Assembly: GCA_013821425.1 (NCBI GenBank)
Contig: JACDGV010000012.1
Span: 1 to 64,000, forward strand
Origin: Nitrosospira sp.
Lineage (GTDB): Bacteria; Pseudomonadota; Gammaproteobacteria; Burkholderiales; Nitrosomonadaceae
Reading direction: 5' to 3'
Length of the DNA: 64,000 bases
Shown here: one piece after another, positions 34,279 to 43,655 of the stretch
Layout of the letters: every line of letters begins with the position of its first letter
How positions within the stretch are numbered: position 1 is the first letter of the stretch
The notes under the pieces: generated by a model
Told to the model about the DNA's origin: nothing
What the model saw: only the letters and a program-made list of their open reading frames with translations
The model's database searches: none
Program-made: the position numbers and the translations under genes

Positions 34279-37104
34279 ATGACCCATAACCTTTTCAACA
34301 CCCTGAAGGAACTTCCTCTCTCCGCGAGCAGGACGGCAAGGTTTTATTCTTTGCCGGCCCTTGAGGCATCGGGTGAGGGCAGGATCTCGCGCCTGCCCGT
34401 TTCCATCCGCATCGTGCTGGAATCGGTTCTTCGCAACCACGATGGTAAAAAAGTAACCGAAGCGCATGTAAGACAGCTAGCCAGCTGGCAACCAAACGCA
34501 ACTCGAATGGAAGAGGTTCCCTTCGTGGTATCGCGGATTTTGCTGCAGGATTTCACCGGCATACCGCTCCTGGTCGATCTGGCCACAATGCGCGGTGTGG
34601 CAAAGAAAATGGGGCGGAATCCTAAAGTGGTCGAACCGATGGTACCGGTTGACCTGGTGGTCGATCACTCAGTGCAGGTCGATCACTACGGTAACAACGA
34701 GGCGCTCAAGCTGAACATGGAGATCGAATTCCGTCGCAACAATGAGCGCTACCAGTTCATAAAATGGGGTATGCAGGCTTTCGATACATTCAAGGTGGTG
34801 CCCCCCGGCATCGGTATTGTTCACCAGGTGAACCTGGAATATCTCGCCCGTGGGGTACACCAGAAAGATGGCGTTGTGTATCCCGATACACTTGTCGGCA
34901 CCGATTCGCATACCACCATGATCAACGCGATAGGCGTGGTCGGCTGGGGCGTGGGCGGGATCGAGGCGGAGGCGGGAATGCTGGGTCAGCCGGTGTATTT
35001 TCTTACTCCCGATGTCGTCGGAGTGAATCTTACTGGCCGTTTGCGCGACGGAGTCACCGCTACAGACCTGGTATTGACTGTTACGGAGATGCTGCGCAAC
35101 GCGCACGTGGTCGGCAAGTTCGTCGAGTTTTTCGGCGAGGGTACTGCATCGCTGGCGGTGCCGGACCGTGCCACCATCGCCAATATGGCCCCCGAATATG
35201 GCGCGACGATGGGTTTTTTCCCCGTGGATGACGCTACCATTGAGTATTTTAAGGGTACCGGGCGTAGCGACGAAGAAATCGACGCATTTCGATCCTATTT
35301 CAAAGCCCAGCAACTGTACGGTATCCCTCGTAAGGGGGAGATCGATTACACACGGGAACTGGAGCTTGATCTGGGAACCGTCACGTCGTCGCTAGCAGGG
35401 CCCCGCCGCCCTCAGGACCGCATCGAAATCGGGCACATTAAATCCAGATTTACCGAACTCTTCGCTAAACCCGTCACGGAAGGGGGATATGGTAGAGATA
35501 GGGCCGATCTTGGCCAGCGCCATGCGGTGCATGTTTGTAGTGACCAGCGTATCGACACTGAGGCAGAGGATAGCTCAAGCCAGGATAACGTGAAACCGGG
35601 TACCGAGCGGCATATTGCGGAGATGGTCATCAATCGCCCGACACTGCATTCGGATGACGCGGCAGTGTGCGTGCCTGACGGTCCAATCGACCTTGGTCAC
35701 GGGGACGTTTTGATTGCCGCGATTACCTCCTGCACGAACACTTCCAACCCGAGTGTGCTGCTCGCCGCGGGGTTGCTGGCAAAGAAGGCTGTTGAAAAAG
35801 GACTGACTGTAAAGCCGCATATCAAGACTTCACTTGCGCCGGGATCGCGGGTGGTTACTGAGTATCTTACCGCTACCGGATTGCTGCCCTACCTGGAAAA
35901 ACTCGGTTTTAATCTGGCGGGGTACGGCTGCACCACATGCATTGGCAACTCGGGCCCGCTATCCGGGCCGATCGAGGAAGTGATATTGGAGAGTGACCTG
36001 ATCTGTGCGGCGGTGCTCTCCGGCAATCGCAATTTCGAGGCACGAATACATCCCAATATCCGGGCGAATTTCCTCGGTTCGCCACCCCTGGTAGTGGCCT
36101 ATGCGCTGGCGGGAACCATGCTCAGGGATCTGGCAACTGAGGCGCTGGGTGTGGGGAAGGACGGCAAAGCTGTATGGCTTGCGGATCTATGGCCGAGCGA
36201 GGACGAGATTCAAAAACTGATGAAATTCGCTGCCAATGGGGACACGTTTCGCAGGCTTTACAGCAATTTAACAAAAGATCACCCACTGTGGAATGGCGTG
36301 TCATCTGTTTCGGGCCAAGTTTACAATTGGCCGGAATCCACATATATTGCCGAGCCGCCGTTCTTCGAGGATTTTTCGATGCGCCCGCGCGAACCGGGGA
36401 AAATAACTGATGCGCGTGTCCTGGCAATATTCGGCGACTCGGTCACTACCGATCACATCAGCCCTGCCGGCGCCATCAAGGATACTTCTCCTGCTGGAAA
36501 ATACCTGCTTGCAAGCGGGGTATCAAAGCCCGATTTCAATAGTTACGGCGCCCGGCGCGGCAACCACGAGGTGATGATGCGTGGCACCTTCGCCAACGTG
36601 CGCATCAAGAACCTGATGCTGCCTGGCAGCGAAGGGGGAATTACTCCGCATTATCCGAATGGCCAGCAGATGAGCATTTACGACGCGGCGATGAGGTATA
36701 TCGCAGACGGGGTCTCGACCCTGGTATTTGGCGGAGAGGAATATGGCGCCGGGTCCAGCCGTGACTGGGCTGCGAAAGGCACCCAGCTACTGGGGGTCAA
36801 GGCTGTGATCGCGAGGAGTTTTGAACGCATACACCGCAGCAATCTCATCGGCATGGGCGTGCTGCCATTGCAATTTAAAGGTAATGACAGCGCTCAATCG
36901 TTAGGGATCAAAGGCGACGAACAATTCGATGTCCTGGGCTTGCAGGGCATCCAGCCACAGCAGAATGTGCTGCTTGTCATTCATGACGGAGACGGTTCAC
37001 GCCGTGAAATTGACTTGCTATGCAGGATTGATACAGCCACCGAGGTAGACTACTATCTGCACGGAGGCATATTACCCTACGTCCTCAGGGAGCTTTTGAC
37101 TTGA
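34279..37104 (+). CDS. acnA: aconitate hydratase A
   Basis: A 941-residue aconitase interconverting citrate and isocitrate through a [4Fe-4S] cluster. The cluster Cys ligands are in [16 protein letters not shown] and [16 protein letters not shown]. Other landmarks are [20 protein letters not shown] (key: GTDSHTTM), [22 protein letters not shown] (key: GNRNFEGR-like), [13 protein letters not shown] and the swivel-domain [18 protein letters not shown] polar insertion around residues 410-440 is common in AcnA. GGAAGC lies upstream of the ATG. It completes citrate-to-malate coverage with the genes at 13-25 kb. Confidence 0.97.
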   Translation: MTHNLFNTLKELPLSASRTARFYSLPALEASGEGRISRLPVSIRIVLESVLRNHDGKKVTEAHVRQLASWQPNATRMEEVPFVVSRILLQDFTGIPLLVDLATMRGVAKKMGRNPKVVEPMVPVDLVVDHSVQVDHYGNNEALKLNMEIEFRRNNERYQFIKWGMQAFDTFKVVPPGIGIVHQVNLEYLARGVHQKDGVVYPDTLVGTDSHTTMINAIGVVGWGVGGIEAEAGMLGQPVYFLTPDVVGVNLTGRLRDGVTATDLVLTVTEMLRNAHVVGKFVEFFGEGTASLAVPDRATIANMAPEYGATMGFFPVDDATIEYFKGTGRSDEEIDAFRSYFKAQQLYGIPRKGEIDYTRELELDLGTVTSSLAGPRRPQDRIEIGHIKSRFTELFAKPVTEGGYGRDRADLGQRHAVHVCSDQRIDTEAEDSSSQDNVKPGTERHIAEMVINRPTLHSDDAAVCVPDGPIDLGHGDVLIAAITSCTNTSNPSVLLAAGLLAKKAVEKGLTVKPHIKTSLAPGSRVVTEYLTATGLLPYLEKLGFNLAGYGCTTCIGNSGPLSGPIEEVILESDLICAAVLSGNRNFEARIHPNIRANFLGSPPLVVAYALAGTMLRDLATEALGVGKDGKAVWLADLWPSEDEIQKLMKFAANGDTFRRLYSNLTKDHPLWNGVSSVSGQVYNWPESTYIAEPPFFEDFSMRPREPGKITDARVLAIFGDSVTTDHISPAGAIKDTSPAGKYLLASGVSKPDFNSYGARRGNHEVMMRGTFANVRIKNLMLPGSEGGITPHYPNGQQMSIYDAAMRYIADGVSTLVFGGEEYGAGSSRDWAAKGTQLLGVKAVIARSFERIHRSNLIGMGVLPLQFKGNDSAQSLGIKGDEQFDVLGLQGIQPQQNVLLVIHDGDGSRREIDLLCRIDTATEVDYYLHGGILPYVLRELLT

Positions 37105-37138
37105 TAAAGGAAGAATGCTGGCTGCCGCTTGCGACAAG

Positions 37139-37199
37139 CCGGGCTTCTCGGTGAACCGGGTGAGGGGAGGGTGAATCTGGTTCTTGCCGAGTAGCCCGG
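37139..37199. terminator. long hairpin between convergent acnA and the Crp-family gene
   Basis: CCGGGCTTCTCGG (37139-37151) pairs with CCGAGTAGCCCGG (37187-37199): twelve base pairs with one T-T mismatch. Inside, GAACC (37153-37157) pairs with GGTTC (37179-37183), making a long extended hairpin. There is no strong T tract, but its position between two convergent genes suggests a bidirectional transcription barrier. Confidence 0.55.
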
Positions 37200-37207
37200 G
37201 GCTCTCC

Positions 37208-37984
37208 TCAGTTTACAGCCCACAGCCTTTCACTGGTGTCCCGCTTAGCCGGCTCCCGCAAGGGTTCGGTGGCAACGCCGTTCCAGAGCAGACGCTCGTA
37301 CTCATTATTCACGACTGCATAACATTCGCAGACAGAATTTTCCAGTTCTTCACGGTCTACAACGGTAATATGTCCGCGGCTATACCGGATGGCGCCGACT
37401 GTTTGCAATTTAAGCGCGGCCTGAGTCACGCTTTCGCGGCGAACGCCCAGCATAATCGCAATTTGCTCGTGCGTCATCAGCAACTCATAGCCTCGCAACC
37501 GGTCCAGGCTCATCAAAAGGAAACGGGATAGCTGTTGCTCTACATTATGGTGCCGGTTGCAAACGGCATTCTGCGCCGTTTGCGTCATCAATGCCTGTGT
37601 GAAACGCAATACCAAGTCCTGCAGCTTTCCCTTGAAACCGAATTCCTTTCTTAGCGCGTCCGCCTTTACCCGGTATCCATTGCCCGCGCTTTGCACCACC
37701 GCTCCCGCAGGCGTACCGCCTCCACCCAAAAGAAACGACGTGCCGGTGAGCCCCTCATTGCCAATAACAGCAAGCCGCACGGATGCACCATTCTCCATGT
37801 AGTACAGAGGCGCGACAATGCTACTGGCGGGAAAGTACAGGTGAGTTATGGAGGAGCCGGGCTCATAAATGATCTGTCCCAGCGGCATCGGCGTGAATTC
37901 GAGATAAGGGCTAAGTCGTGCATAATCTTCCGCAGGGAGGGCGGCAAGAATTCGGTTTTGCTTCGGGCTCTGTAGTGAAAACAT
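37208..37984 (-). CDS. Crp/Fnr-family transcriptional regulator
   Basis: A 258-residue regulator. The N-terminal half has a cyclic-nucleotide-binding-like beta roll (IIYEPGSSITHLYFPASSIV, key: EPG and YFP). A long dimer helix follows, and the C-terminal winged helix has THEQIAIMLGVRRESVTQAALKLQ (key: GVRRESVT recognition helix) and IRYSRGHITVVDREELE. The N-terminal cysteine cluster of oxygen-sensing FNR is absent and the Arg-Ser cAMP-contact block of true Crp is not seen, so its signal is unknown. It converges with acnA; targets cannot be stated. Confidence 0.88.
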   Translation of the reverse strand: MFSLQSPKQNRILAALPAEDYARLSPYLEFTPMPLGQIIYEPGSSITHLYFPASSIVAPLYYMENGASVRLAVIGNEGLTGTSFLLGGGGTPAGAVVQSAGNGYRVKADALRKEFGFKGKLQDLVLRFTQALMTQTAQNAVCNRHHNVEQQLSRFLLMSLDRLRGYELLMTHEQIAIMLGVRRESVTQAALKLQTVGAIRYSRGHITVVDREELENSVCECYAVVNNEYERLLWNGVATEPLREPAKRDTSERLWAVN

Positions 37985-38522
37985 AAGAAATACCCTCTTT
38001 TATTAGGCTGTTGGTAGACTGTAATGTTGCCTTCAATCACAGATCGGGATGTTTGCCGGGAACACGAGTCCTCCTTTTTCATTGCCGCACCCGCGAGGCT
38101 ACGCTATCCTGCTACTACAGCTGTAAGCACATATCGTGCCAGGATATATTTAGCCAAAAAAACAGTAGCTTAGTCCGAGGATAGAAAAGAAAAGCGTTTG
38201 CTTATTGTTGCTTATCAGCAACGAGAAACGGCTTTTTGATATTAACCTGCTGAGAACAAAGGATTATTACATGTCGCCAAAAAGCGACTTTTTCAACGTT
38301 TGTAAAATCAGCAAGTTATTGCGTTCCGTGCGGCTGGGGGGCGCCGATTTACCAGGTTAAATTCTAGGGTGAAATCGATTGAAAGTAGTACCATTATTAA
38401 CCCTATCCACAAAGGTCTTGCAACGTAGCTCCAAATTCGTTCAGGCATGGGAACCTCGCTTGTCGCCAGTATTTGGGGAAACTCGACTATGAAGCAAGCC
38501 ATGCGTTGAATAAAAGACAGGA
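37985..38522. other. A/T-rich interval without a convincing gene
   Basis: About 540 bases between the regulator and the lipoprotein gene. A 29-codon ORF from 38272 (after AAAGGATTATTAC) begins MSPKSDFFNVCK; its first codons also form GTCGC-CAAAAA-GCGAC followed by five T, so it may be a terminator rather than a gene. A minus-strand ORF with a hydrophobic segment ends at 38308 but overlaps the next gene's start and lacks support. Confidence 0.4.
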
Positions 38523-39131
38523 ATGAGTTCAATCCACCGCGCCATAGTCCTGATTATGTCCGTCAGCGTATCTGGTTGCGCGTTCCTTGGTCCTCGCTAC
38601 CAGATAACTCATCGCTATGAACCGCCTACCCATCCCGCAGCTGTTGCGTGCCTGGAGAAGTGCGCCGGACGGCTGAAGTCATGCCAGCAAAGTTGCGCGT
38701 CCACGTACCAGGCGTGCCTGAGAAGGATCGAGCCGCTCGTGGAAGAGCGGTACAATAGCGCCATCCAGCGCTACGAAAGAGAACTCGATACCTATCGACG
38801 GCAAATGAGCCCAAGATATTTGGGCGGAGGACGTGCGATGTTAGGATGGGGACGTTCCGCCTGGGGTTGGGGAGGATATCCGTGGGGTTGGGGTGGGTCG
38901 CCATGGGGCGGGGGGTGGGGAGGACCCTATTATGGACTGGGCTATTCGTATCCCTTCTATTACGCCCCTCCACCGCCATCCAGGCCGAGCCGGGACAGGG
39001 AGTTTGACAGGTTACGCCAGGAGCAGTGTGAGGTGGAATGCGGGTGTCAGTCCGTCCAGGACGCTTGTTTCTTGAGCTGCGGCGGCAGGAAAATCATAGA
39101 AGAACGCTGTATTGCAAATTGTCCCAAGTAA
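38523..39131 (+). CDS. Cys-rich, Gly/Trp-rich lipoprotein, unknown function
   Basis: A 202-residue protein with a lipobox (VSVSGC, lipidated Cys19), so likely anchored in the outer or inner membrane on the periplasmic side. Two cysteine modules flank a central linker. The first has Cys43, 47, 54, 58 and 65 (CX3C-X6-CX3C-X6-C). The second has Cys169, 173, 175, 182, 186, 196 and 200. The linker, residues about 101-150, is dominated by WGWGG-type repeats and Tyr/Pro. Twin-CX3C spacing suggests disulfide-pinned helical hairpins. I do not recognise the family; no operon partner is evident. Confidence 0.75.
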   Translation: MSSIHRAIVLIMSVSVSGCAFLGPRYQITHRYEPPTHPAAVACLEKCAGRLKSCQQSCASTYQACLRRIEPLVEERYNSAIQRYERELDTYRRQMSPRYLGGGRAMLGWGRSAWGWGGYPWGWGGSPWGGGWGGPYYGLGYSYPFYYAPPPPSRPSRDREFDRLRQEQCEVECGCQSVQDACFLSCGGRKIIEERCIANCPK

Positions 39132-39187
39132 GGGAAGAGATCGCTTCCTGACGCTCTGATGGGGAAGGTGAAAGAATTTAGCGAGGG

Positions 39188-40039
39188 TTAACGCTTCCTG
39201 GTGAAACCCCTTGCGCACGCTTCCACATTGTCTATCAAGCGGGTGTTTCCCAGCCGGGCTGCTCCGAGCACTACCAGGTTCCGGTCCCCCTCGCATGCCG
39301 GGGCAAGCGTATCGCGATGCCGCACTGCAATGTAGTCGACTCTCCATCCGCGGTGGCAAAGCGCTTCTTTTGCGTTTTCCTCCAGATCACCAAAACGTGT
39401 GTTGCCGTCCTCTATTCCGCGTTTGACCCGTGCCAATGCCTGATAAAGCCGAGGTGCTTCGGCACGCTCCTCGCTTGTCAGGTAGCGGTTACGGGAGCTT
39501 AATGCCAGATTATCCGGCGCCCGCACGGTTTCTCCCACGACAATTTCCTCCGGAGAGTTAAACTGCCTTACCATCTCGCGCACCATATGAAACTGTTGAT
39601 AATCCTTTTTGCCAAACACCGCGATCTGGGGTTGCACAATATTGAAAAGCTTCAGCACTACCGTGGCCACTCCCTGCAAGAATCCGGGTCGGAATTCGCC
39701 TTCCAGGGTCTCCGCTAGCGGCGGCGGCTTCACCATGAATTCCTGCCGCACGGGGTAGAGAGTGTTTTCGTCGGGAGCGAAAACCACGTCGACGCCCTGT
39801 TGTTGCAATAGCTCGCAGTCCACGGCGAGCATGCGCGGATATCGGTCAAAATCATCCGTTGGTGCAAACTGCAGACGGTTGACAAAAATACTCACCACGC
39901 CGCACTGCGCTTTTTGTTGTGCTAGGCGTACGAGGGATACGTGGCCTTCATGCAAGCCGCCCATGGTCGGCACAAACGCAATGGAGGATTCACGCCTAAG
40001 CCGGGCGCGCATGGATGAGATGTCCGCGATAACTTCCAT
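39188..40039 (-). CDS. panC: pantothenate synthetase
   Basis: A 283-residue pantoate-beta-alanine ligase, the last step of pantothenate synthesis. It has the nucleotidyltransferase VPTMGGLHEGHVSLV (HxGH), SIFVNRLQFAPTDDFDRYPR (key: QFAP.DDF), FGKKDYQQFHMVR and LALSSRNRYLT. It starts MEVIADISSMRARL at 40037-40039. It is 11 bases downstream of panB, so the two are cotranscribed. Confidence 0.96.
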   Translation of the reverse strand: MEVIADISSMRARLRRESSIAFVPTMGGLHEGHVSLVRLAQQKAQCGVVSIFVNRLQFAPTDDFDRYPRMLAVDCELLQQQGVDVVFAPDENTLYPVRQEFMVKPPPLAETLEGEFRPGFLQGVATVVLKLFNIVQPQIAVFGKKDYQQFHMVREMVRQFNSPEEIVVGETVRAPDNLALSSRNRYLTSEERAEAPRLYQALARVKRGIEDGNTRFGDLEENAKEALCHRGWRVDYIAVRHRDTLAPACEGDRNLVVLGAARLGNTRLIDNVEACARGFTRKR

Positions 40040-40050
40040 GTTAAAGCGAA

Positions 40051-40842
40051 CTAGAACGCGTGCTCCGGACCCGGGAACTCGCCGGCTTTCACCGCCCTGA
40101 CATAGTTTTCCACTGCTTCGCGAATACTGTCTGCTCCAGCCATGAAGTTCTTCATGAATCTCGCTTTCTTGCCCGAATAGATGCCCAGCATGTCATATAA
40201 CACCAGTACCTGTGCGGAGCAATCGATGCCCGCGCCGATACCGATGGTGGGAATGGATAGTTTCTCGGTGACCTTTCTAGCCAGCACGGCGGGAACAACT
40301 TCCATAAGAAGCATCCCCGCTCCCGCCTTTTCCAGCGCAACTGCGTCCTCCAGCAACTGTTCCGCCTGATAGTCAGTGGTGCCTTGTACCTTGTAACCGC
40401 CTAACTGATGAACTGACTGGGGTGTCAAACCGATATGCGCGCTAACCGGGATGCCGCGCCGTGTGAGGAACTCGACTGTTTCAGCCATAATGGAGCCCCC
40501 TTCAAGCTTGACCATGTGCGCACCTGCGGCCATTAGCTCAGCAGCGTTTACGAAGGTGTTTTGCGGGCTTACCTGCGAGGTGCCGAAGGGCATGTCAGCC
40601 ATGATGAATGCCTCGCCAGAACCACGCGCGACGCAACGGGTGTGATAGACCATGTCTTCCAGCGTTACCGGCAAAGTGCTTTCCTCCCCCTGCAGCACAT
40701 TGCCCAGCGAGTCTCCAACCAGCAGGATGTCAACGCCGGCACTTTCGAGCAATGCCGCGAAACTTGCATCATAGCAAGTAAGGATGGCAATTTTCTCTCC
40801 ATCATCCCGCATTTTTTGCAAAGCGCCGTATGTAGTACGCAT
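40051..40842 (-). CDS. panB: 3-methyl-2-oxobutanoate hydroxymethyltransferase
   Basis: A 263-residue TIM-barrel enzyme making ketopantoate from ketoisovalerate and methylene-tetrahydrofolate. It has [32 protein letters not shown] with the Mg-binding Asp, [12 protein letters not shown] and VKLEGG, followed by [21 protein letters not shown] (key: HIGLTPQS) and [22 protein letters not shown] lies 8 bases before the ATG. A 220-base non-coding gap separates it from the kinase gene upstream. Confidence 0.96.
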   Translation of the reverse strand: MRTTYGALQKMRDDGEKIAILTCYDASFAALLESAGVDILLVGDSLGNVLQGEESTLPVTLEDMVYHTRCVARGSGEAFIMADMPFGTSQVSPQNTFVNAAELMAAGAHMVKLEGGSIMAETVEFLTRRGIPVSAHIGLTPQSVHQLGGYKVQGTTDYQAEQLLEDAVALEKAGAGMLLMEVVPAVLARKVTEKLSIPTIGIGAGIDCSAQVLVLYDMLGIYSGKKARFMKNFMAGADSIREAVENYVRAVKAGEFPGPEHAF

Positions 40843-41065
40843 AACTGGACTCCTGGTGGGTGTGTCGGAAATATCGCCGGGTAACAGATTCTAGCGGATG
40901 TGCCGCATATGTCAGATTTGGGGGCACGTTTTATTCATAGTCAACAAAGCAACCAAGCAATAAAGGAAAAGCAGCAAATAAAACGAATGAAGCAAGAAGC
41001 AGATGTGCAACCGGCACGGCCGTTATCTGTCCGGAGCCTGAATCACGATATCGCGGCAAACTGGG

Positions 41066-41707
41066 CTAGATTCCGAGGTTGAAGTATTCTCTGGGACCGC
41101 GCATCCCCTCCACCTGCCTCAAAAATAGGTCAAAATCCGCCTGCCTATCAACAAAATTAAGATTTTCGCTGTTGATTATCATCAACGGCGCCTCTTCATA
41201 CTGGTGAAAGAATCGGGCGTAGCTGTCCGCCAGCCGCCATAAGTATTCCTCTGAAATTTTTTTTTCAAAAATGCTGCCGCGCCGTTTTACCCGTCCGATC
41301 AAAGTGGCGGTAGATGCCTGCAAATAGATTACGAGGTCGGGCCGTGGCGCTTTCGGTTGCAGGTGATGATAAATTTTCCGGTACAGATCGTATTCAGCGT
41401 CACTCAATGTCAGTCGGGCGAACAAATGATCCTTGTCGAGCATGAAATCACTTACGGTTGTGGTGGCGAACATGTCGGTTTGCGCCAGTCCTTGTAACTG
41501 ATTGGCGCGCTGGAACAGAAAGAACAGCTGCGCCGGCAGCGCGTAACGAGGAGGATCGTCGTAGAATTTTTCCAGGAACGGGTTCTCTCCGGGTTTTTCG
41601 AGTAGAAGTTCGCTCCCGAGGCGATCTGCCATGCGTTGTGCCAGACTGGTTTTGCCGGCGCCTATCGGCCCCTCGATAACGATATAACGAAATTCTTCCA
41701 GGTTCAC
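41066..41707 (-). CDS. deoxynucleoside kinase family protein
   Basis: A 213-residue deoxyadenosine/deoxyguanosine kinase-like P-loop protein. The P loop is IVIEGPIGAGKTSLAQ, followed by the substrate-region EKPGENPFLEKFY and PDLVIYLQASTATLIGRVKRRG (key: YL.AS...RV..RG lid with arginines). It overlaps folK by 4 bases. The pcnB-folK-dNK-panB-panC order is widespread in betaproteobacteria. Its true substrate in this group is not established from sequence. Confidence 0.88.
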   Translation of the reverse strand: MNLEEFRYIVIEGPIGAGKTSLAQRMADRLGSELLLEKPGENPFLEKFYDDPPRYALPAQLFFLFQRANQLQGLAQTDMFATTTVSDFMLDKDHLFARLTLSDAEYDLYRKIYHHLQPKAPRPDLVIYLQASTATLIGRVKRRGSIFEKKISEEYLWRLADSYARFFHQYEEAPLMIINSENLNFVDRQADFDLFLRQVEGMRGPREYFNLGI

Positions 41708-42222
41708 TTGGCCTGCTCTCGTTCGAGCCTCTGCCCTGTACAGGCGGCCAGCAGTTCTGCAACAGTGCCGCGCCCGGGAACCCGGCCCTCGGGGGCAATT
41801 TCCAAAAGCGGTTGCAACACAAAGGCCCGCTGATGCATGCGCGGGTGCGGCAAGATCAGGCCATCCCCGACATATTGGAGGTTATCAAACATCAGTATGT
41901 CAAGATCAAGCGTTCGCGGGGCATTCGCGTATTCGCGCAGTCGCCCGTGATTATACTCAATCTCGAGCAGAGCCTTGAGCAGGCTGCGTGGAGACAAAGT
42001 GGTTTCGATCAGAGCCGCCCCATTGATAAAATCGGGTTGATCCAGCCACCCTAGCGGCGCGCTGCGATAGAGTGAAGATCGGGCAAGCAGGCGGCTTAAG
42101 GGAAGACGCGCCAGTTCCTCGAATGCGCGCTGCACATGGGCCCTCGGGTCATCCAGATTACTGCCCAAGCCTATGTAAGCGCGAAAAAAGACTGGGGGGT
42201 CTACAGCCTGGTGCGGTGCCAT
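41704..42222 (-). CDS. folK: 6-hydroxymethyl-dihydropterin pyrophosphokinase
   Basis: A 172-residue HPPK of folate synthesis, moving pyrophosphate from ATP to the pterin. It has AYIGLGSNLDDPRAHV, SSLYRSAPLGWLDQPDFIN, the Mg-binding APRTLDLDILMFD and LPHPRMHQRAFVLQPL. It is a few bases downstream of pcnB and overlaps the kinase gene by 4 bases. Confidence 0.96.
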   Translation of the reverse strand: MAPHQAVDPPVFFRAYIGLGSNLDDPRAHVQRAFEELARLPLSRLLARSSLYRSAPLGWLDQPDFINGAALIETTLSPRSLLKALLEIEYNHGRLREYANAPRTLDLDILMFDNLQYVGDGLILPHPRMHQRAFVLQPLLEIAPEGRVPGRGTVAELLAACTGQRLEREQAK

Positions 42223-42227
42223 TGAAG

Positions 42228-43625
42228 TTATTCCAGGTTTTCAGCAGCTGAGTTGCCGATGGTTCCAGCCTCGTTTTTTTTGCGGCCGCGGCTTCTCCCT
42301 CGCTTCTTTTGCGTTTCATCCTTGAGCAGCATGGCTTCGCGCTCCCCTGGACCGGCATGCTGGAACGCTTCCCACCACCGGGCCAGCTCCATATCGGCCT
42401 CACCACTTTCACAACGCAGCAACATGAAGTCATACGCGGCACGAAAGCGCGGGTGTTCCAGGAGACGGAAAGGTCTCCGTCCTGACCGGCCAGTAAAGCG
42501 CGGCTGCATTGCCCATATTTCCTTCATGATTGCATCATACCTGCGAGGAATTGCTAGCTTTCCGTTTTGTACCGCTAGCACATCGTCCATCGCCTGATGT
42601 AAAGCAGGAATCAGTTTTTCGCCCGAACCTTGACGGACATTCCACGCCGCGAGGACCTCGTGCCACAACAGGGCTGCAAAGAGAAATCCGGGTGAGACGG
42701 GCTTTCCCTGGCGCACGCGATCGTCCGTATTTTTGAGCGCCAGCGTGATGAAGCGCTCCCCTAGCGGCTGTTCCAGGATTACGTCCAGCATTGGCAGCAA
42801 GCCGTGATGCAATCCACGTTTGCGCAAGTCAATCACACAGGGTAGCGCATGGCCGGATAGCAGCAGTTTCAACATTTCGTCGAATAGCCGCGAAGGCGGA
42901 ACGTTTTGCAACAGAGGGGCAAGATCCCCGATGGGCGCGGCGGTGTTCGGGTCTATCTGCATGTCGAGCTTCGCTGCAAGCCGGACTACTCGAAGCATGC
43001 GTACCGGATCTTCACGATATCGGCGCTCAGGGTCGCCAATAATTCGCAGGCGACGTGCCTCGATATCCTGATAGCCGTTAAGATAATCCCAGATTTCCTC
43101 GTGGACGGGATCAAAGAACAATGCATTAACAGTGAAATCGCGCCGCTTGGCATCCTCCTCCTGGCTACCAAATATATTGTCGCGCAGCAGACGTCCGTGC
43201 TCGTCCGCATGCGCGGCGCCGCCATTCGTTCCTTCGGCTTCGTCTCCGGATGGGCCACGGAAAGTGGACACTTCCACTGTCTCACCGCCGCACATGACAT
43301 GCACCAGGCGAAAGCGCCGACCGATGATGCGCGAGCGGCGAAAAATCGCTCGTACTTCCTCAGGCGTAGCATTGGTTACGACGTCAAAATCTTTCGGCTC
43401 CAGCCCCATGAGCAAATCGCGAGCCGCACCGCCCACAACGAAAGCGGAATATCCCGCTTCCTGCAGGCCGGATGTCACTTTAAGGGCGCACGGACTAATA
43501 TTAGCGTGCGTGATGCCGTGTTGTTCCCGAGGGATGATACGCAGCTTGGAAGACGAGGGACGCGTAGTAGAAACGGGAACAGATGGGTTACGGCCAAAGA
43601 CGCGATGGAGAAGTTTACGGATCAT
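42228..43625 (-). CDS. pcnB: poly(A) polymerase I
   Basis: A 465-residue class II nucleotidyltransferase adding poly(A) tails that mark RNA for decay. The nucleotidyltransferase motif is FVVGGAARDLLMGLEPKDFDVVTNA (key: GGxxRD and DFD). The RNA/ATP-binding DNIFGSQEEDAKRRDFTVNALFF block (key: RRDFTVNA) and EDPVRMLRVVRLAAKL follow. The basic C-terminal tail (KKRGRSRGRKKNE) probably binds RNA. The ATG at 43625 has no clear ribosome binding site. Confidence 0.94.
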   Translation of the reverse strand: MIRKLLHRVFGRNPSVPVSTTRPSSSKLRIIPREQHGITHANISPCALKVTSGLQEAGYSAFVVGGAARDLLMGLEPKDFDVVTNATPEEVRAIFRRSRIIGRRFRLVHVMCGGETVEVSTFRGPSGDEAEGTNGGAAHADEHGRLLRDNIFGSQEEDAKRRDFTVNALFFDPVHEEIWDYLNGYQDIEARRLRIIGDPERRYREDPVRMLRVVRLAAKLDMQIDPNTAAPIGDLAPLLQNVPPSRLFDEMLKLLLSGHALPCVIDLRKRGLHHGLLPMLDVILEQPLGERFITLALKNTDDRVRQGKPVSPGFLFAALLWHEVLAAWNVRQGSGEKLIPALHQAMDDVLAVQNGKLAIPRRYDAIMKEIWAMQPRFTGRSGRRPFRLLEHPRFRAAYDFMLLRCESGEADMELARWWEAFQHAGPGEREAMLLKDETQKKRGRSRGRKKNEAGTIGNSAAENLE

Positions 43626-43655
43626 TACGCGCTAAGAAGAGCATCAAGCTGTGAA

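Noticed and set aside
38308-38532. Minus-strand 74-codon ORF with a hydrophobic segment
   Set aside because: It overlaps the lipoprotein start, has no good ribosome site and no similarity that I can see.
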